Shown: in pieces, positions 1 through 7,628 of the stretch | Numbering within the stretch: the first letter of the stretch is position 1 | How the letters are laid out: each line of letters opens with the position of its first letter | Source: CAYLMG01 sp964464635 | GTDB lineage: Bacteria; Planctomycetota; Phycisphaerae; Sedimentisphaerales; Anaerobacaceae | Reading direction: 5' to 3' | DNA: 15,746 nucleotides | Assembly (NCBI GenBank): GCA_964464635.1 | Contig: CAYXGT010000067.1 | Location: forward strand, 1-15,746 | Program-made: the position numbers and the translations under genes | The notes under the pieces: model-generated | Databases searched by the model: none | Told to the model about the DNA's origin: nothing | Seen by the model: only the letters and a program-made list of their open reading frames with translations

Positions 1-109
1 GGATATTGTGGATTTGCTCGAGGCCCAGATGTGGGCCAACGACATAAAATGCTTCGTAGATGCTATGAAGCGTGAGCAGCCAAAACCAGGCTATGAGCAT
101 AGAATGTGA
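1..109 (+). CDS. C-terminal tail of an unidentified upstream gene (partial)
   Basis: An open frame enters from the left edge (first full codon at base 2) and stops at TGA 107-109, leaving 35 residues rich in charged and aromatic positions (for example EAQMWANDIKCF and KPGYEHRM). The stretch is too short to name a family. It overlaps the start of the next gene by 17 to 38 nt depending on that gene's start, which suggests the two are co-transcribed and translationally coupled. That it is a real gene end is inferred from the uninterrupted frame and the overlap. Confidence 0.5.
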   Translation, partial: DIVDLLEAQMWANDIKCFVDAMKREQPKPGYEHRM

Positions 110-998
110 ATGCCCTAAGTGCGGCGCCAGAATGGCTTTTGCCGATGAAAAAGCCCAAACGCAACAGCATTGTATAAGCTGCGGCCAAGCCTTAATAATA
201 CCCGCCGAAAGTAACCTGCCGCCCCGGATTTTCGAACCTCAGCCGGTTATCGAAAAAACCGAGCCAGTCGAAGGTTTTCACAGAGCTGTCTTCATCGATA
301 GCTGGAAGCTGTTCTTCGACGCTCAAAATATCACATCTGTCGTGTTCATAATCGCCATTGTTTGCTTCAATTTTTTTCTTGCGCAAGTCTTCTGCTGTAA
401 CTACGTCACCTTCATCGCCGTTTGGGGCTGGCTGCTCGGGTTTTATCTTAATATTATTTACGAAACCGCTTTTGATACAGATAAATTGCCGGAAATCTAC
501 CTCGGAACAGCTCTCTCTTTTTTGTGGTATATTATAAAACCTCTTTTAATCTTCCTTTTCACTTTGATTTTCACATTATTACCCTTTGTCATCACAGGCG
601 CTATCTGTTACAAGGCTGGCTTTATTGCGCCCGAAGCGTTGAAAAATTTCAACGATTGGCCATTACTATTAAAATTTCTGTTTTTTTTGTGTTTGTTTTT
701 CTTCCCCGCAGCCATCCTCGTTACAGCAGTTGCCAGGGATTTCATCCTGTTAAGGCCCGATTACATCCTCACACCCATAATAAAAGCCTTTTTTCCTTAC
801 TTGGTTACGGTTGTTTTGCTGGTTATTGCTGTTGTGATTGAATTGAATACAAGACAGTTTGCGGGCGTGGAAGATGAAAATTTTTTCTCGGCCGCAGGCA
901 AGTTAGCCGTCAATCTCGCTGTTCAGGTCTTTGCCATTATTGCTATGCGTTCTATCGGCTTGTTTTATCGCCATTACAGTTGTTACTTCAGGTGGTGA
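93..998 (+). CDS. zinc-ribbon multi-pass membrane protein
   Basis: The 301-residue product starts with a small zinc ribbon: Cys7-x2-Cys10 and Cys27-x2-Cys30. A short Pro-rich linker follows, then about six hydrophobic segments (roughly residues 81-98, 101-122, 141-175, 190-215, 225-250, 268-290). It ends in a RSIGLFYRHY-type tail before the last Trp. This layout, a cytoplasmic zinc finger joined to a DUF4013/YIP1-like membrane domain, is common among uncharacterised planctomycete membrane proteins; the biochemical role is unknown. ATG 93 was preferred because the protein then opens almost directly on the ribbon, but GTG 72 gives seven more residues and neither has a convincing Shine-Dalgarno site. 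The start overlaps the upstream frame, and the stop lies 3 nt from the stop of the convergent M56 gene. Confidence 0.75.
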   Translation: MSIECECPKCGARMAFADEKAQTQQHCISCGQALIIPAESNLPPRIFEPQPVIEKTEPVEGFHRAVFIDSWKLFFDAQNITSVVFIIAIVCFNFFLAQVFCCNYVTFIAVWGWLLGFYLNIIYETAFDTDKLPEIYLGTALSFLWYIIKPLLIFLFTLIFTLLPFVITGAICYKAGFIAPEALKNFNDWPLLLKFLFFLCLFFFPAAILVTAVARDFILLRPDYILTPIIKAFFPYLVTVVLLVIAVVIELNTRQFAGVEDENFFSAAGKLAVNLAVQVFAIIAMRSIGLFYRHYSCYFRW

Positions 999-1001
999 AC
1001 C

Positions 1002-4000
1002 TTATTTTTCAAAAACACTATCAACAGTTTCGAGCTTTTTGAATTTTTCCCAAAGGGCTTTGAAAACCTCAGGCTTTTTAAGGCCCTGATTCTGTTCAAG
1101 AACAGGACCGCTTTTTAATGAAAAATCTCCCCCGTTCGGGTCAACTAAGCCCGGCTCAGCCTCTATTGGTGGTGCAAACTGCTCTATATTTTCAAGATTG
1201 ACTTCATTTTTCCAGAAGGTGTTCTTGGATATCCTGTTGGTATTTTTGCCAGCCTCTTTGTGTAAAATTAAACCGCGTGTGTTATTCTGAAAAATATTAT
1301 TCGCAATTGCAAGCCTGCACGAGTCGCGCATCGAGACGCCTGCATATGCTGAATCTGCGATGATGTTATTCGTTATTGACACTTGTGAATTTGCAAAGGC
1401 GCTGATATTTGTCCCATTGCCTATTATTATATTATTTGTAATTGCTCCGCTTGCGCTTTTATTGCCGAGATAAATTCCGCTGTTTTCATTTTTAGTTATA
1501 AGGTTATCCCTGACTAACAATTTACCGCCGGTGCTCCGTATGCCGTGATACTTCGAGCCCGTAATTATGTTGCCGGTTATCCTGACGTTTGCTCCGGAAT
1601 ACAGTGACACTCCCTGATGGCCGGAATTTGCCACAACGCAGGCCTGTACAACTCCTTCGGTACCATCGCCGTACTGGACGGTGTAATTGTAGCCCTCGAA
1701 CCGGCAGTCGCTAACGGCCATATTCGTAAATCCCTGCGCGCGTAACGCAACGGGACACCTTTGGTAATTACCCAGCGGCACAAAATTACAGTTCTTGATT
1801 TGGGCCCTGCTGTCTTTGACAGCCGCTGCAAATGGAAGCTCAATATTTTTGTCACTTGTTGCAAGCTGCCATTTGATTGTAAGGTTCTCGATTGTAACCA
1901 TGCCTTTGCCTTTTGTATCTACAAAAACCGCAGGCTCATCGGCTGTTACCTCTATGATACAGTCGTTTACATCCTCGCCTTTCAGCCTGAGAGATTTATT
2001 TATCACAATAGGCTCGGTGAAAGTACCTTTTGGAACAGTCACCGTTTGACCGGCCCTGGCGGAATCGATTAACCGCTGCAAATTGGCCTGCTCTGATTCA
2101 CTATTCTTTCCTGCATCTGCCGCTTGGGTCTGAATGACAGGATTTTCAGCTCCGATTTGGACATTGGTGTTTGTTGTAGTTTGTCCAGCGGGGGTGATAT
2201 TTTCTTTTTCACTGCTTTGTTCGTGGAGTTTGCGAAAGTCGGCCTCTGCTTCGGTATAGGTGCTTTCTACCGCCCTGAGATAAACTTTCGCTTCATCAAA
2301 TTTTTCTGTTCGGAGGTTTTTTATGAAATGTCTGAATGCCTGCTGCATTGTCAGGGTGTATTGTTCGGTTTGAGTACCTTTGGTTTTTTTGACCAGTTCG
2401 TTAAGAATTTTTTCAGCTTCTAAAGCTGTTTCTATTGAAGCCTGTGATTTATCATTTATATCTTTCTCTAAAATCTGTCCCATTTCGCCAAATGCCCGGT
2501 AAAGAAAATAAGGGGCCAGCTTGTCATAATCCGATTCATTAATAATCTTGTCAATTAAAGGGACCTTCACAGTGGAATTCGGGATTTCAATTTGTACATT
2601 GGTTTTGAAGTTCGGCTTTACTGAGACATTCTTGAATTCTACCCACTCGTACGGCCGCACCTGGAATTGAAATTCTTTAATCTCATCTAATGTCAAACCG
2701 TTAAAAATATATGTCATGCTGTTTAATTGGCCTCCACCGCTGCCGCTGACTCCGGATATTCTGACCTGCCCGGATTTTGTTATTGCGACAAGTCGAATAG
2801 CAAACTTTCTTTCCCTTCGATTGTAGTTATGAACCACCGGTAATAATGTTCGCTTTTCCTGCTCATAAGGAATACCGAAAGCAATTGCAAATTCATCCAC
2901 AGTAACAGTCTCTTCATTATCCTGTGGTTTATGCGTAGCGACGGTCTGCCACTCTGCGGCTGTTGCACCAATGCGTACAGTTGCGCTTTTTTGGTCTCTC
3001 GGCAGATTGGTGGCGTAGGCTTTTAAGCTTCCAATTTGATGTCCTTCTTTATCCCGCGGCGAGCCGGTATCAGAGCCGTGTCCACTTCCGGGTATCATCC
3101 AGTAATAGCTAACATCCGGCTGATTGAGCTTTAATGCAAACTCATAATACACATATCCTTCTTTTTCACTGGTTGAACGGTCTTCTGTTGTATGATAAGG
3201 TGCTTGAGATAAAACATTCCCATCCGGTCGCCACCATTGCTCGCCTTTGGAAGGATGCCCACAAACACCCACAAGTTCAATAGTCACATCGTTGTTCAGT
3301 TCTGCCTTGAATTGTGGTTTTTGGACGCCAGTTTCATCTGTGGCACTTTCTTTCTGTGCCTTGGCCATTGGCAAAAGGACTGCAGCAACAATAAAGACAG
3401 AAATCAAACCGACTAGGCCCAGCTTAGCTTTTTTAGGTATCGGCCGGCTCAACATTCGGGCGATTCTGTTTTTCAACGCGCTTTTATTTTCGACAACGCC
3501 TATAAGCCGCAGACTCAAGGCAGGCCTCTTAAAAGCAAGTTTCGCAACATCCACTAAAATCTGCGGATAACTTTCAGCCGATTTGCCTATAGCAACCTGA
3601 ACCGCTTCATCGACCGCCTGCTCACGGGCCCTTCTTATTATCGCATTGGCAAGCCAGACAAGAGGGTTGTAAAAATATGTTATCTGCAGCAACGCCTGAG
3701 CAAGATTAATCCACAAGTCACCGCGTTTGATATGGATAAGCTCGTGAAGCAGTACAGCTTTTAACTGCTCTTTAGTCAAACTCGGTGCCAGATTCTGCGG
3801 CAGCAGGATTACCGGCCGAAACAGCCCGCAAACCGCAGGGCTTGTTGCATTAGGCGAGGTTTTCAGCCTGACTTTTCCCTTCATACCGAGCAATTTGCCG
3901 CACGATTGAACCAAATCTTTCAGACCGCCTGTTATCTCATCGGCCTGTGCGACAAGACCCCTGACAAACATCGCCCGCTGAATCAGCAATAATATCAAAA

Positions 4001-4523
4001 TCAGCAACGCAACCGCCCAGGCCAGGAACACCGTCCCCTGCCAGCTAATGGAAACCGGTACCGCAACCGGTTTTTGCTGCTGCTCGACTCCCACCGTCGA
4101 GGCCTCAATGATTTTTGCCTGCTCTTTCTGCCATTCGAGACTTCTCAGGTGAGTTCCCGCAGGGTCGATTTGCTTATACAATTCAGGCTTCGGCTCTGTG
4201 ATTGCTAATCGCGGCGCTTTTACTATTTGGCCAGCCTGTTCAACTTGTCCAGGCGGTTCCATCCGGCCTATTTTTATTTCGGACAGTTTATCACCAAACA
4301 GACCTCCAATGCTCAGCGGTGATGATATTGAAGGCGGTATAATCAGCTTGACCAGAACGAGCAGCCATACGCAATAGCGAAATACCGCTCTTACCTTTCT
4401 GCGCAACAGGAAATCCAAAGCAAGCAGTATCAAAATCAGGATGCTTGCCTGAACGAGCATGACAGCAGAGAAATTGACAAATAAACCACCGGCTGAATTT
4501 AACCTTTCGATTATCGCATTCAT
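1002..4523 (-). CDS. BlaR1-type M56 metallopeptidase with C-terminal right-handed beta-helix
   Basis: The 1173-residue protein begins with two membrane segments (about 14-37 and 46-66) and has a third at 163-185. The M56 peptidase core follows, with the zinc motif HELIH (His260, Glu261, His264) and a downstream REQAVDE block (Glu301) that matches the conserved (R/E)ExxxD element of BlaR1/MecR1. A fourth membrane segment (366-388) leads to an extracytoplasmic part of nearly 800 residues. Residues 412-640 hold a module with GEQWWRPDG and RPYEWVEFKNV motifs seen in planctomycete M56 proteins; 650-770 looks helical; 814-1130 is a NosD/PbH1-like beta-helix with many Asn-Asn-Ile turns. There is no penicillin-binding domain, so beta-lactam sensing is not implied. 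By analogy with BlaR1 it should respond to an outside ligand and lead to cleavage of the BlaI-type repressor encoded 18 nt upstream. The start has GGAG about 10 nt before ATG. Confidence 0.88.
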   Translation of the reverse strand: MNAIIERLNSAGGLFVNFSAVMLVQASILILILLALDFLLRRKVRAVFRYCVWLLVLVKLIIPPSISSPLSIGGLFGDKLSEIKIGRMEPPGQVEQAGQIVKAPRLAITEPKPELYKQIDPAGTHLRSLEWQKEQAKIIEASTVGVEQQQKPVAVPVSISWQGTVFLAWAVALLILILLLIQRAMFVRGLVAQADEITGGLKDLVQSCGKLLGMKGKVRLKTSPNATSPAVCGLFRPVILLPQNLAPSLTKEQLKAVLLHELIHIKRGDLWINLAQALLQITYFYNPLVWLANAIIRRAREQAVDEAVQVAIGKSAESYPQILVDVAKLAFKRPALSLRLIGVVENKSALKNRIARMLSRPIPKKAKLGLVGLISVFIVAAVLLPMAKAQKESATDETGVQKPQFKAELNNDVTIELVGVCGHPSKGEQWWRPDGNVLSQAPYHTTEDRSTSEKEGYVYYEFALKLNQPDVSYYWMIPGSGHGSDTGSPRDKEGHQIGSLKAYATNLPRDQKSATVRIGATAAEWQTVATHKPQDNEETVTVDEFAIAFGIPYEQEKRTLLPVVHNYNRRERKFAIRLVAITKSGQVRISGVSGSGGGQLNSMTYIFNGLTLDEIKEFQFQVRPYEWVEFKNVSVKPNFKTNVQIEIPNSTVKVPLIDKIINESDYDKLAPYFLYRAFGEMGQILEKDINDKSQASIETALEAEKILNELVKKTKGTQTEQYTLTMQQAFRHFIKNLRTEKFDEAKVYLRAVESTYTEAEADFRKLHEQSSEKENITPAGQTTTNTNVQIGAENPVIQTQAADAGKNSESEQANLQRLIDSARAGQTVTVPKGTFTEPIVINKSLRLKGEDVNDCIIEVTADEPAVFVDTKGKGMVTIENLTIKWQLATSDKNIELPFAAAVKDSRAQIKNCNFVPLGNYQRCPVALRAQGFTNMAVSDCRFEGYNYTVQYGDGTEGVVQACVVANSGHQGVSLYSGANVRITGNIITGSKYHGIRSTGGKLLVRDNLITKNENSGIYLGNKSASGAITNNIIIGNGTNISAFANSQVSITNNIIADSAYAGVSMRDSCRLAIANNIFQNNTRGLILHKEAGKNTNRISKNTFWKNEVNLENIEQFAPPIEAEPGLVDPNGGDFSLKSGPVLEQNQGLKKPEVFKALWEKFKKLETVDSVFEK

Positions 4524-4541
4524 AATAAGGTCTCCGCAAAA

Positions 4542-4934
4542 CTATCTTTTTCTTTTCACTTCCCGCTTTTTACTTTTTACCATTTTTTCTATTTCGTCGA
4601 GCTGCTTTTTGGAAACGTTATTTTCCAGCAGAAACTGCATCATTGGAGTCAGCGCTCCGTCGAATGCCCTTTTGACGGTGCGAAGAATCTCACCTCTTTG
4701 CGCTTGTGTTTTTGTTATCGCAGCGCTGTATAGAATAATGTTTCGAACCCTCTTTGTTCGCAGCAGGCCCTTCGTGACCATTCTGTCCATAAGAGTTTTG
4801 ACGGTGCTGTAGGACCAGCCCGTCCGTCTCTGAAGCGCTTCCTGGATTGCAGGGGCCGCACATGGCTCGGCCTGCCATACGGCCTTTATTATCTGCCACT
4901 CGGCCTCTGTTAATTGATTTTTTCTTTCTGCCAT
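4542..4934 (-). CDS. BlaI/MecI/CopY-family transcriptional repressor
   Basis: The 130-residue protein has the usual BlaI length. Its N-terminal winged helix-turn-helix begins LTEAEWQIIKAVW (residues 8-20), continues with the recognition segment SYSTVKTLMDRMVTKGLL (41-58), and ends near residue 72. The remaining 55 residues are helical and very basic (C-terminus KSKKREVKRKR), as expected for the dimerisation part. Family members bind as dimers to a dyad with TACAnnTGTA at its centre and are inactivated by cleavage through their BlaR1-type partner; that partner is encoded 18 nt downstream, so the two form an operon. GGAGG lies about 7 nt before the ATG. A matching operator lies within its own proposed promoter, so autorepression is likely. 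The actual regulon is unknown. Confidence 0.92.
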   Translation of the reverse strand: MAERKNQLTEAEWQIIKAVWQAEPCAAPAIQEALQRRTGWSYSTVKTLMDRMVTKGLLRTKRVRNIILYSAAITKTQAQRGEILRTVKRAFDGALTPMMQFLLENNVSKKQLDEIEKMVKSKKREVKRKR

Positions 4935-4959
4935 AATAAAGCCTCCTTATATTTAATTG

Positions 4960-4983
4960 TGTAGATGTTACTCTACAGTTGTA
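4960..4983 (-). promoter_or_regulatory. BlaI-type operator within the blaI promoter
   Basis: Bases 4974-4983 read TACAGTTGTA, an exact match to the TACAnnTGTA core bound by BlaI/MecI/CopY repressors. The left arm also forms a second perfect dyad, TGTAGA (4960-4965) with TCTACA (4972-4977), so two overlapping palindromes share bases. The site is 26 to 49 bp upstream of the BlaI-type ATG. Both the match and the position are visible in the sequence; repressor binding is inferred. Confidence 0.72.
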
Positions 4984-4993
4984 AAGATTGCAA
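4965..4993 (-). promoter_or_regulatory. putative sigma70-type promoter of the blaI-M56 operon
   Basis: On the minus strand TTGCAA (4993-4988) and TAACAT (4970-4965) are spaced by 17 nt; each matches the consensus at 4 of 6 positions. The operator core occupies the spacer, the classic place for steric repression. Initiation would fall near 4958, giving a leader of about 24 nt that carries the GGAGG site. An alternative pair, TTTACA (4985-4980) with CACAAT, is also possible. Confidence 0.45.
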
Positions 4994-5023
4994 GAAAATA
5001 ATGAAAAATATTTAAAATTTTTT

Positions 5024-6661
5024 TTACAACCCAAAATCGGCCTGTTCAGCATTTGAGTCAGGTATGTTCGAATCTGATATGTTCATATCGGGTATGTTTA
5101 TATCCGGCGTGTTTAAGTCAGGTACGTTCGAATCGGGCATATTGAAATCGGCTACTTCCAATTCTTGTGGGATTATTATGATAAAAGGCTCATCTTCCAC
5201 AGGCAGTTCAGCCTCAAACGTTAAAATATCGTTACTATCCTCTTGTGCCTTAAGCTTGATCAGGTAAGGGCCGTTAGTAATATTTTCCAATTCAAATCCG
5301 CCATCGTAGTCCGCAACGTAATTTCGCAACCCAAAGGGCAAATCCCACCAGTCCGGCTGCACCGAGATTATTATTTCACTGCCGGGCGAACCATCTTCGA
5401 ACTGCACCTGCCCACGGACTTCAGTACCCTTTTTCAGAACTATCTCCTTATATTCAATATCATTGGGACTTTCGAGTTTCACAGTAACTCGCTGCAGCGC
5501 ATAATCAGGTAATATTCCAACTGTATTTCCGAATACATTCGGACTGGTATGGATAGCAGTGAGATTAAAGATTCCCCTGCCAAGACCGCCAAGAACTAAA
5601 AAACCTTTCTCATCAGTTATCTGCTCAAAACCAGTATCAATGATTTTATTTACATCTATCGGATTCGTGATGAAAATTTCAACATTCGAAACAGGCTCAT
5701 TCGCCTCATCCATTACCAGCAGGTCAATCATACAGGCCTTTTCAAGCTTGAAATTTTTTACTTCTCTCGAATCGCTCGACAGATACACAACAGGTAATTT
5801 CTCCTGCTCGGTGATACCGATATATTCTTTTGACGTGATTTTAATCTTATAATTTCCATCCTCTTCGACGTCTTCGAAACAATAAAAGCCATTCACATCA
5901 GTTGTTGTAGTATAGTTTTCTACAGACGAGATTGTAACATCAGCATCAATTACAGCTTCTGCCGTCTCAGCATCGGTAACCAGGCCGGTAAGCAGACTTT
6001 TCGGGGCAATTGCAGCACTTTGCTGAGCTTTCATTTCGCCGGCTTGCTTTGCTTCTTCAAGCCGATTTTGTATTAATGAGCAGGCTATAGAAAAAATATC
6101 GGCAAGCTCTTCATCTTCTGTTACTGAACTCAGCCTTCGCAGAGTCTCTGCGGCACGCTCATCACCAACCTTTGCAAGGTAAAGTGCAACAGCCAGCTTT
6201 ACTTCTCTGGGACGGTCCGAGAGCATTGCTATAAGCCCTTCGATATCATTGGCCTCGAACATGTCCCCAATCTGTTCTAATTCGATTTTTAATTCCGTTT
6301 TGACACTCTCTGCCGTAGCTTCTTCATCGAAATCCTGCTCTGTTTTTGATTCCTCCGGAATTAAAGCCTCAGTTAAGCTGCTATCAGCTCTTTCCGCCGT
6401 CCCTGTTGGCGGTGTTTCTGATGTAGTTGTTAAGAGCAGTTGAGCCGCGAGAAGACAGCCTATTATCAAAACTGCAGCTATTACCAGCCTGCTTATCCTG
6501 CTTTTAAGAATGATTCGCCATATAGAGTGCTTTGACCGCATAGCTATATCGAATGCTGCAAAACCGTCACTGAGAATCCGCTCATCCAGCTCGGCTCCGG
6601 TAGTGCAGCGTATCTTCGCTATTGCTTCTTCCAAATTAGTATTATCAGAATCTGTCTTCAT
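5024..6661 (-). CDS. membrane-anchored anti-sigma-like protein with carboxypeptidase-regulatory-like repeats
   Basis: The 545-residue protein has a short cytoplasmic N-terminus (1-55, ending with the basic WRIILKSRIS segment) and one membrane span (about 57-77). A helical region follows (about 125-205), with HEAT-like text such as VKLAVALYLAKVGDERAAETLRRL split over two helices. Then come two or three beta-sandwich units of the CarboxypepD_reg type (about 222-310, 310-410, 410-490; each with Gly-rich turns such as TDVNGFYCFEDV and TDEKGFLVLGGL). The tail is seven DxNxP-type pentapeptides (505-539). Its ATG overlaps the sigma-factor stop as ATGA, so it is almost certainly translated with it. 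That position, plus one membrane span, is typical of planctomycete anti-sigma partners. No ZAS zinc motif is present, so anti-sigma activity is inferred from context only. Confidence 0.7.
   Translation of the reverse strand: MKTDSDNTNLEEAIAKIRCTTGAELDERILSDGFAAFDIAMRSKHSIWRIILKSRISRLVIAAVLIIGCLLAAQLLLTTTSETPPTGTAERADSSLTEALIPEESKTEQDFDEEATAESVKTELKIELEQIGDMFEANDIEGLIAMLSDRPREVKLAVALYLAKVGDERAAETLRRLSSVTEDEELADIFSIACSLIQNRLEEAKQAGEMKAQQSAAIAPKSLLTGLVTDAETAEAVIDADVTISSVENYTTTTDVNGFYCFEDVEEDGNYKIKITSKEYIGITEQEKLPVVYLSSDSREVKNFKLEKACMIDLLVMDEANEPVSNVEIFITNPIDVNKIIDTGFEQITDEKGFLVLGGLGRGIFNLTAIHTSPNVFGNTVGILPDYALQRVTVKLESPNDIEYKEIVLKKGTEVRGQVQFEDGSPGSEIIISVQPDWWDLPFGLRNYVADYDGGFELENITNGPYLIKLKAQEDSNDILTFEAELPVEDEPFIIIIPQELEVADFNMPDSNVPDLNTPDINIPDMNISDSNIPDSNAEQADFGL
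5045..5149 (-). repeat. 15-bp in-frame tandem repeat encoding DxNxP pentapeptides
   Basis: Seven consecutive 15-bp units encode residues 505-539 of the membrane protein: DFNMP, DSNVP, DLNTP, DINIP, DMNIS, DSNIP, DSNAE. Asp and Asn are invariant at positions 1 and 3, while positions 2 and 4 vary by codon. This suggests slippage or unequal crossing-over followed by selection on Asp, Asn and Pro. The protein ends six residues later. Confidence 0.85.
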
Positions 6662-7197
6662 ATTATTCTGCCGTCTGAAATCGTCCGCAGCTTGTCAAGT
6701 CCGTAACTATACCTCGCACGAACAGTGTTGACTGGTATATCCTGCATCTCAGCTATTTCCCGAAATTTTAAACCACCCTGCAAATGCAGCACTATAACCT
6801 CCCGCTGCTGTAAAGGAATTTGCGCGAGAGATTCAATCAGACTCTGTTCCTTTTCAATCTCCGAATCTAACTCCTGCGTCTTCTGTGAACCTGTTTCAGC
6901 CTGTCCGCTTCTGTCCACTTCTACAACCTGATACATTTTCCTGCGGTGCCTATCTCGGATATGATTTACAATATAGCTTATGAGGTAATTTCTGAGACCT
7001 CCATATAACCTGAACCTCGCAGCAGTATTTGCAAAAAAAACAAAAACTTCATGTAATGCATCCTCAGCCTCATCAGCCTCATTCAACAACAATGTTGCTA
7101 TTGTCAGCAGTTCGTCTTTGTACTTCTCATATATCTGACGCAAAGCTTGCCTATCACCATGCCTCAGCTTCCAAATAAGTAAATTATCTTCTAACAT
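6658..7197 (-). CDS. ECF-type RNA polymerase sigma factor
   Basis: The 179-residue length is standard for an ECF sigma factor. Region 2 covers about residues 8-87: DRQALRQIYEKYKDELL, then the acidic DEAEDALHEVFVFF core-binding stretch, then LRNYLISYIVNHIRDRHRRK. Region 4 covers about 118-172: IPLQQREVIVLHLQGGLKF followed by the helix-turn-helix FREIAEMQDIPVNTVRARYS. A polar linker separates the two and no extra C-terminal domain is present. The only usable start in frame is ATG 7195-7197, since an in-frame TGA lies 15 nt upstream; AGGGA lies about 10 nt before it. The stop overlaps the next gene as ATGA. It likely directs RNA polymerase to its own operon and other targets when released by its membrane partner, but no self-promoter motif was recognised. 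Confidence 0.92.
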   Translation of the reverse strand: MLEDNLLIWKLRHGDRQALRQIYEKYKDELLTIATLLLNEADEAEDALHEVFVFFANTAARFRLYGGLRNYLISYIVNHIRDRHRRKMYQVVEVDRSGQAETGSQKTQELDSEIEKEQSLIESLAQIPLQQREVIVLHLQGGLKFREIAEMQDIPVNTVRARYSYGLDKLRTISDGRII

Positions 7198-7628
7198 CTC
7201 CCGATAATCCCTTCAGTCTTTCAAGCCAAAACTAAACATTTTAACCTGCAGCTTTTGTTAAAAATAAAAATAACTTTTTCTAACTTCGCAATCTTCCCGG
7301 CCTATAGCACCCTTCACTAATTATTGTATCACTTTTTTGCTTTCCCGTGCGAAACATTGAAAATTTACACTCTATGTCAGATTTTCGACTGATTACCGGC
7401 TGCTCTTTTAAAAAATCTGCCCTCCGCTGCCGAATACAGGTTCAGGGCTTTTTATTCAGTTTAACTTTTCGCACGGCTGATAAAATCTGAACAGACAGGC
7501 TTGAAAAATTAGTTTTTATGAAAATCTTTATTGACAAATTCTATCTTCAGCAGTTAAACTGGGACAAAAGGGCAGTTTGGAGCACCCTTTTATCAAATGG
7601 ATTTGGTTAAAAGAGAGGGATAGATAAA
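7198..7628. other. 431-bp divergent intergenic region with interleaved inverted repeats
   Basis: This spacer lies between the minus-strand sigma-factor gene and the plus-strand HTH-receiver gene, and must hold promoters for both. Four inverted-repeat pairs stand out. CCGTGCGAAA (7345-7354) pairs with TTTCGCACGG (7467-7476). TCAGATTTT (7377-7385) pairs with AAAATCTGA (7482-7490), and its CAGATTTT part can also pair with AAAATCTG (7412-7419). AAACTG (7556-7561) pairs with CAGTTT (7573-7578). AAAAGGG (7566-7572) pairs with CCCTTTT (7585-7591). No open frame with a ribosome binding site was found. Confidence 0.7.
7531..7560 (+). promoter_or_regulatory. putative promoter of the HTH-receiver gene
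   Basis: A perfect TTGACA (7531-7536) is followed after 18 nt by TAAACT (7555-7560), which matches TATAAT at 4 of 6 positions. Initiation would be near 7567, about 60 nt before the ATG. The -10 overlaps the first arm of the AAACTG/CAGTTT inverted repeat, so a protein bound there could block this promoter. Confidence 0.4.

Noticed and set aside
5045..5149. Possible CRISPR array, because of regular short repeats
   Set aside because: The units are contiguous 15-bp in-frame codon repeats with no spacers and no cas genes nearby.
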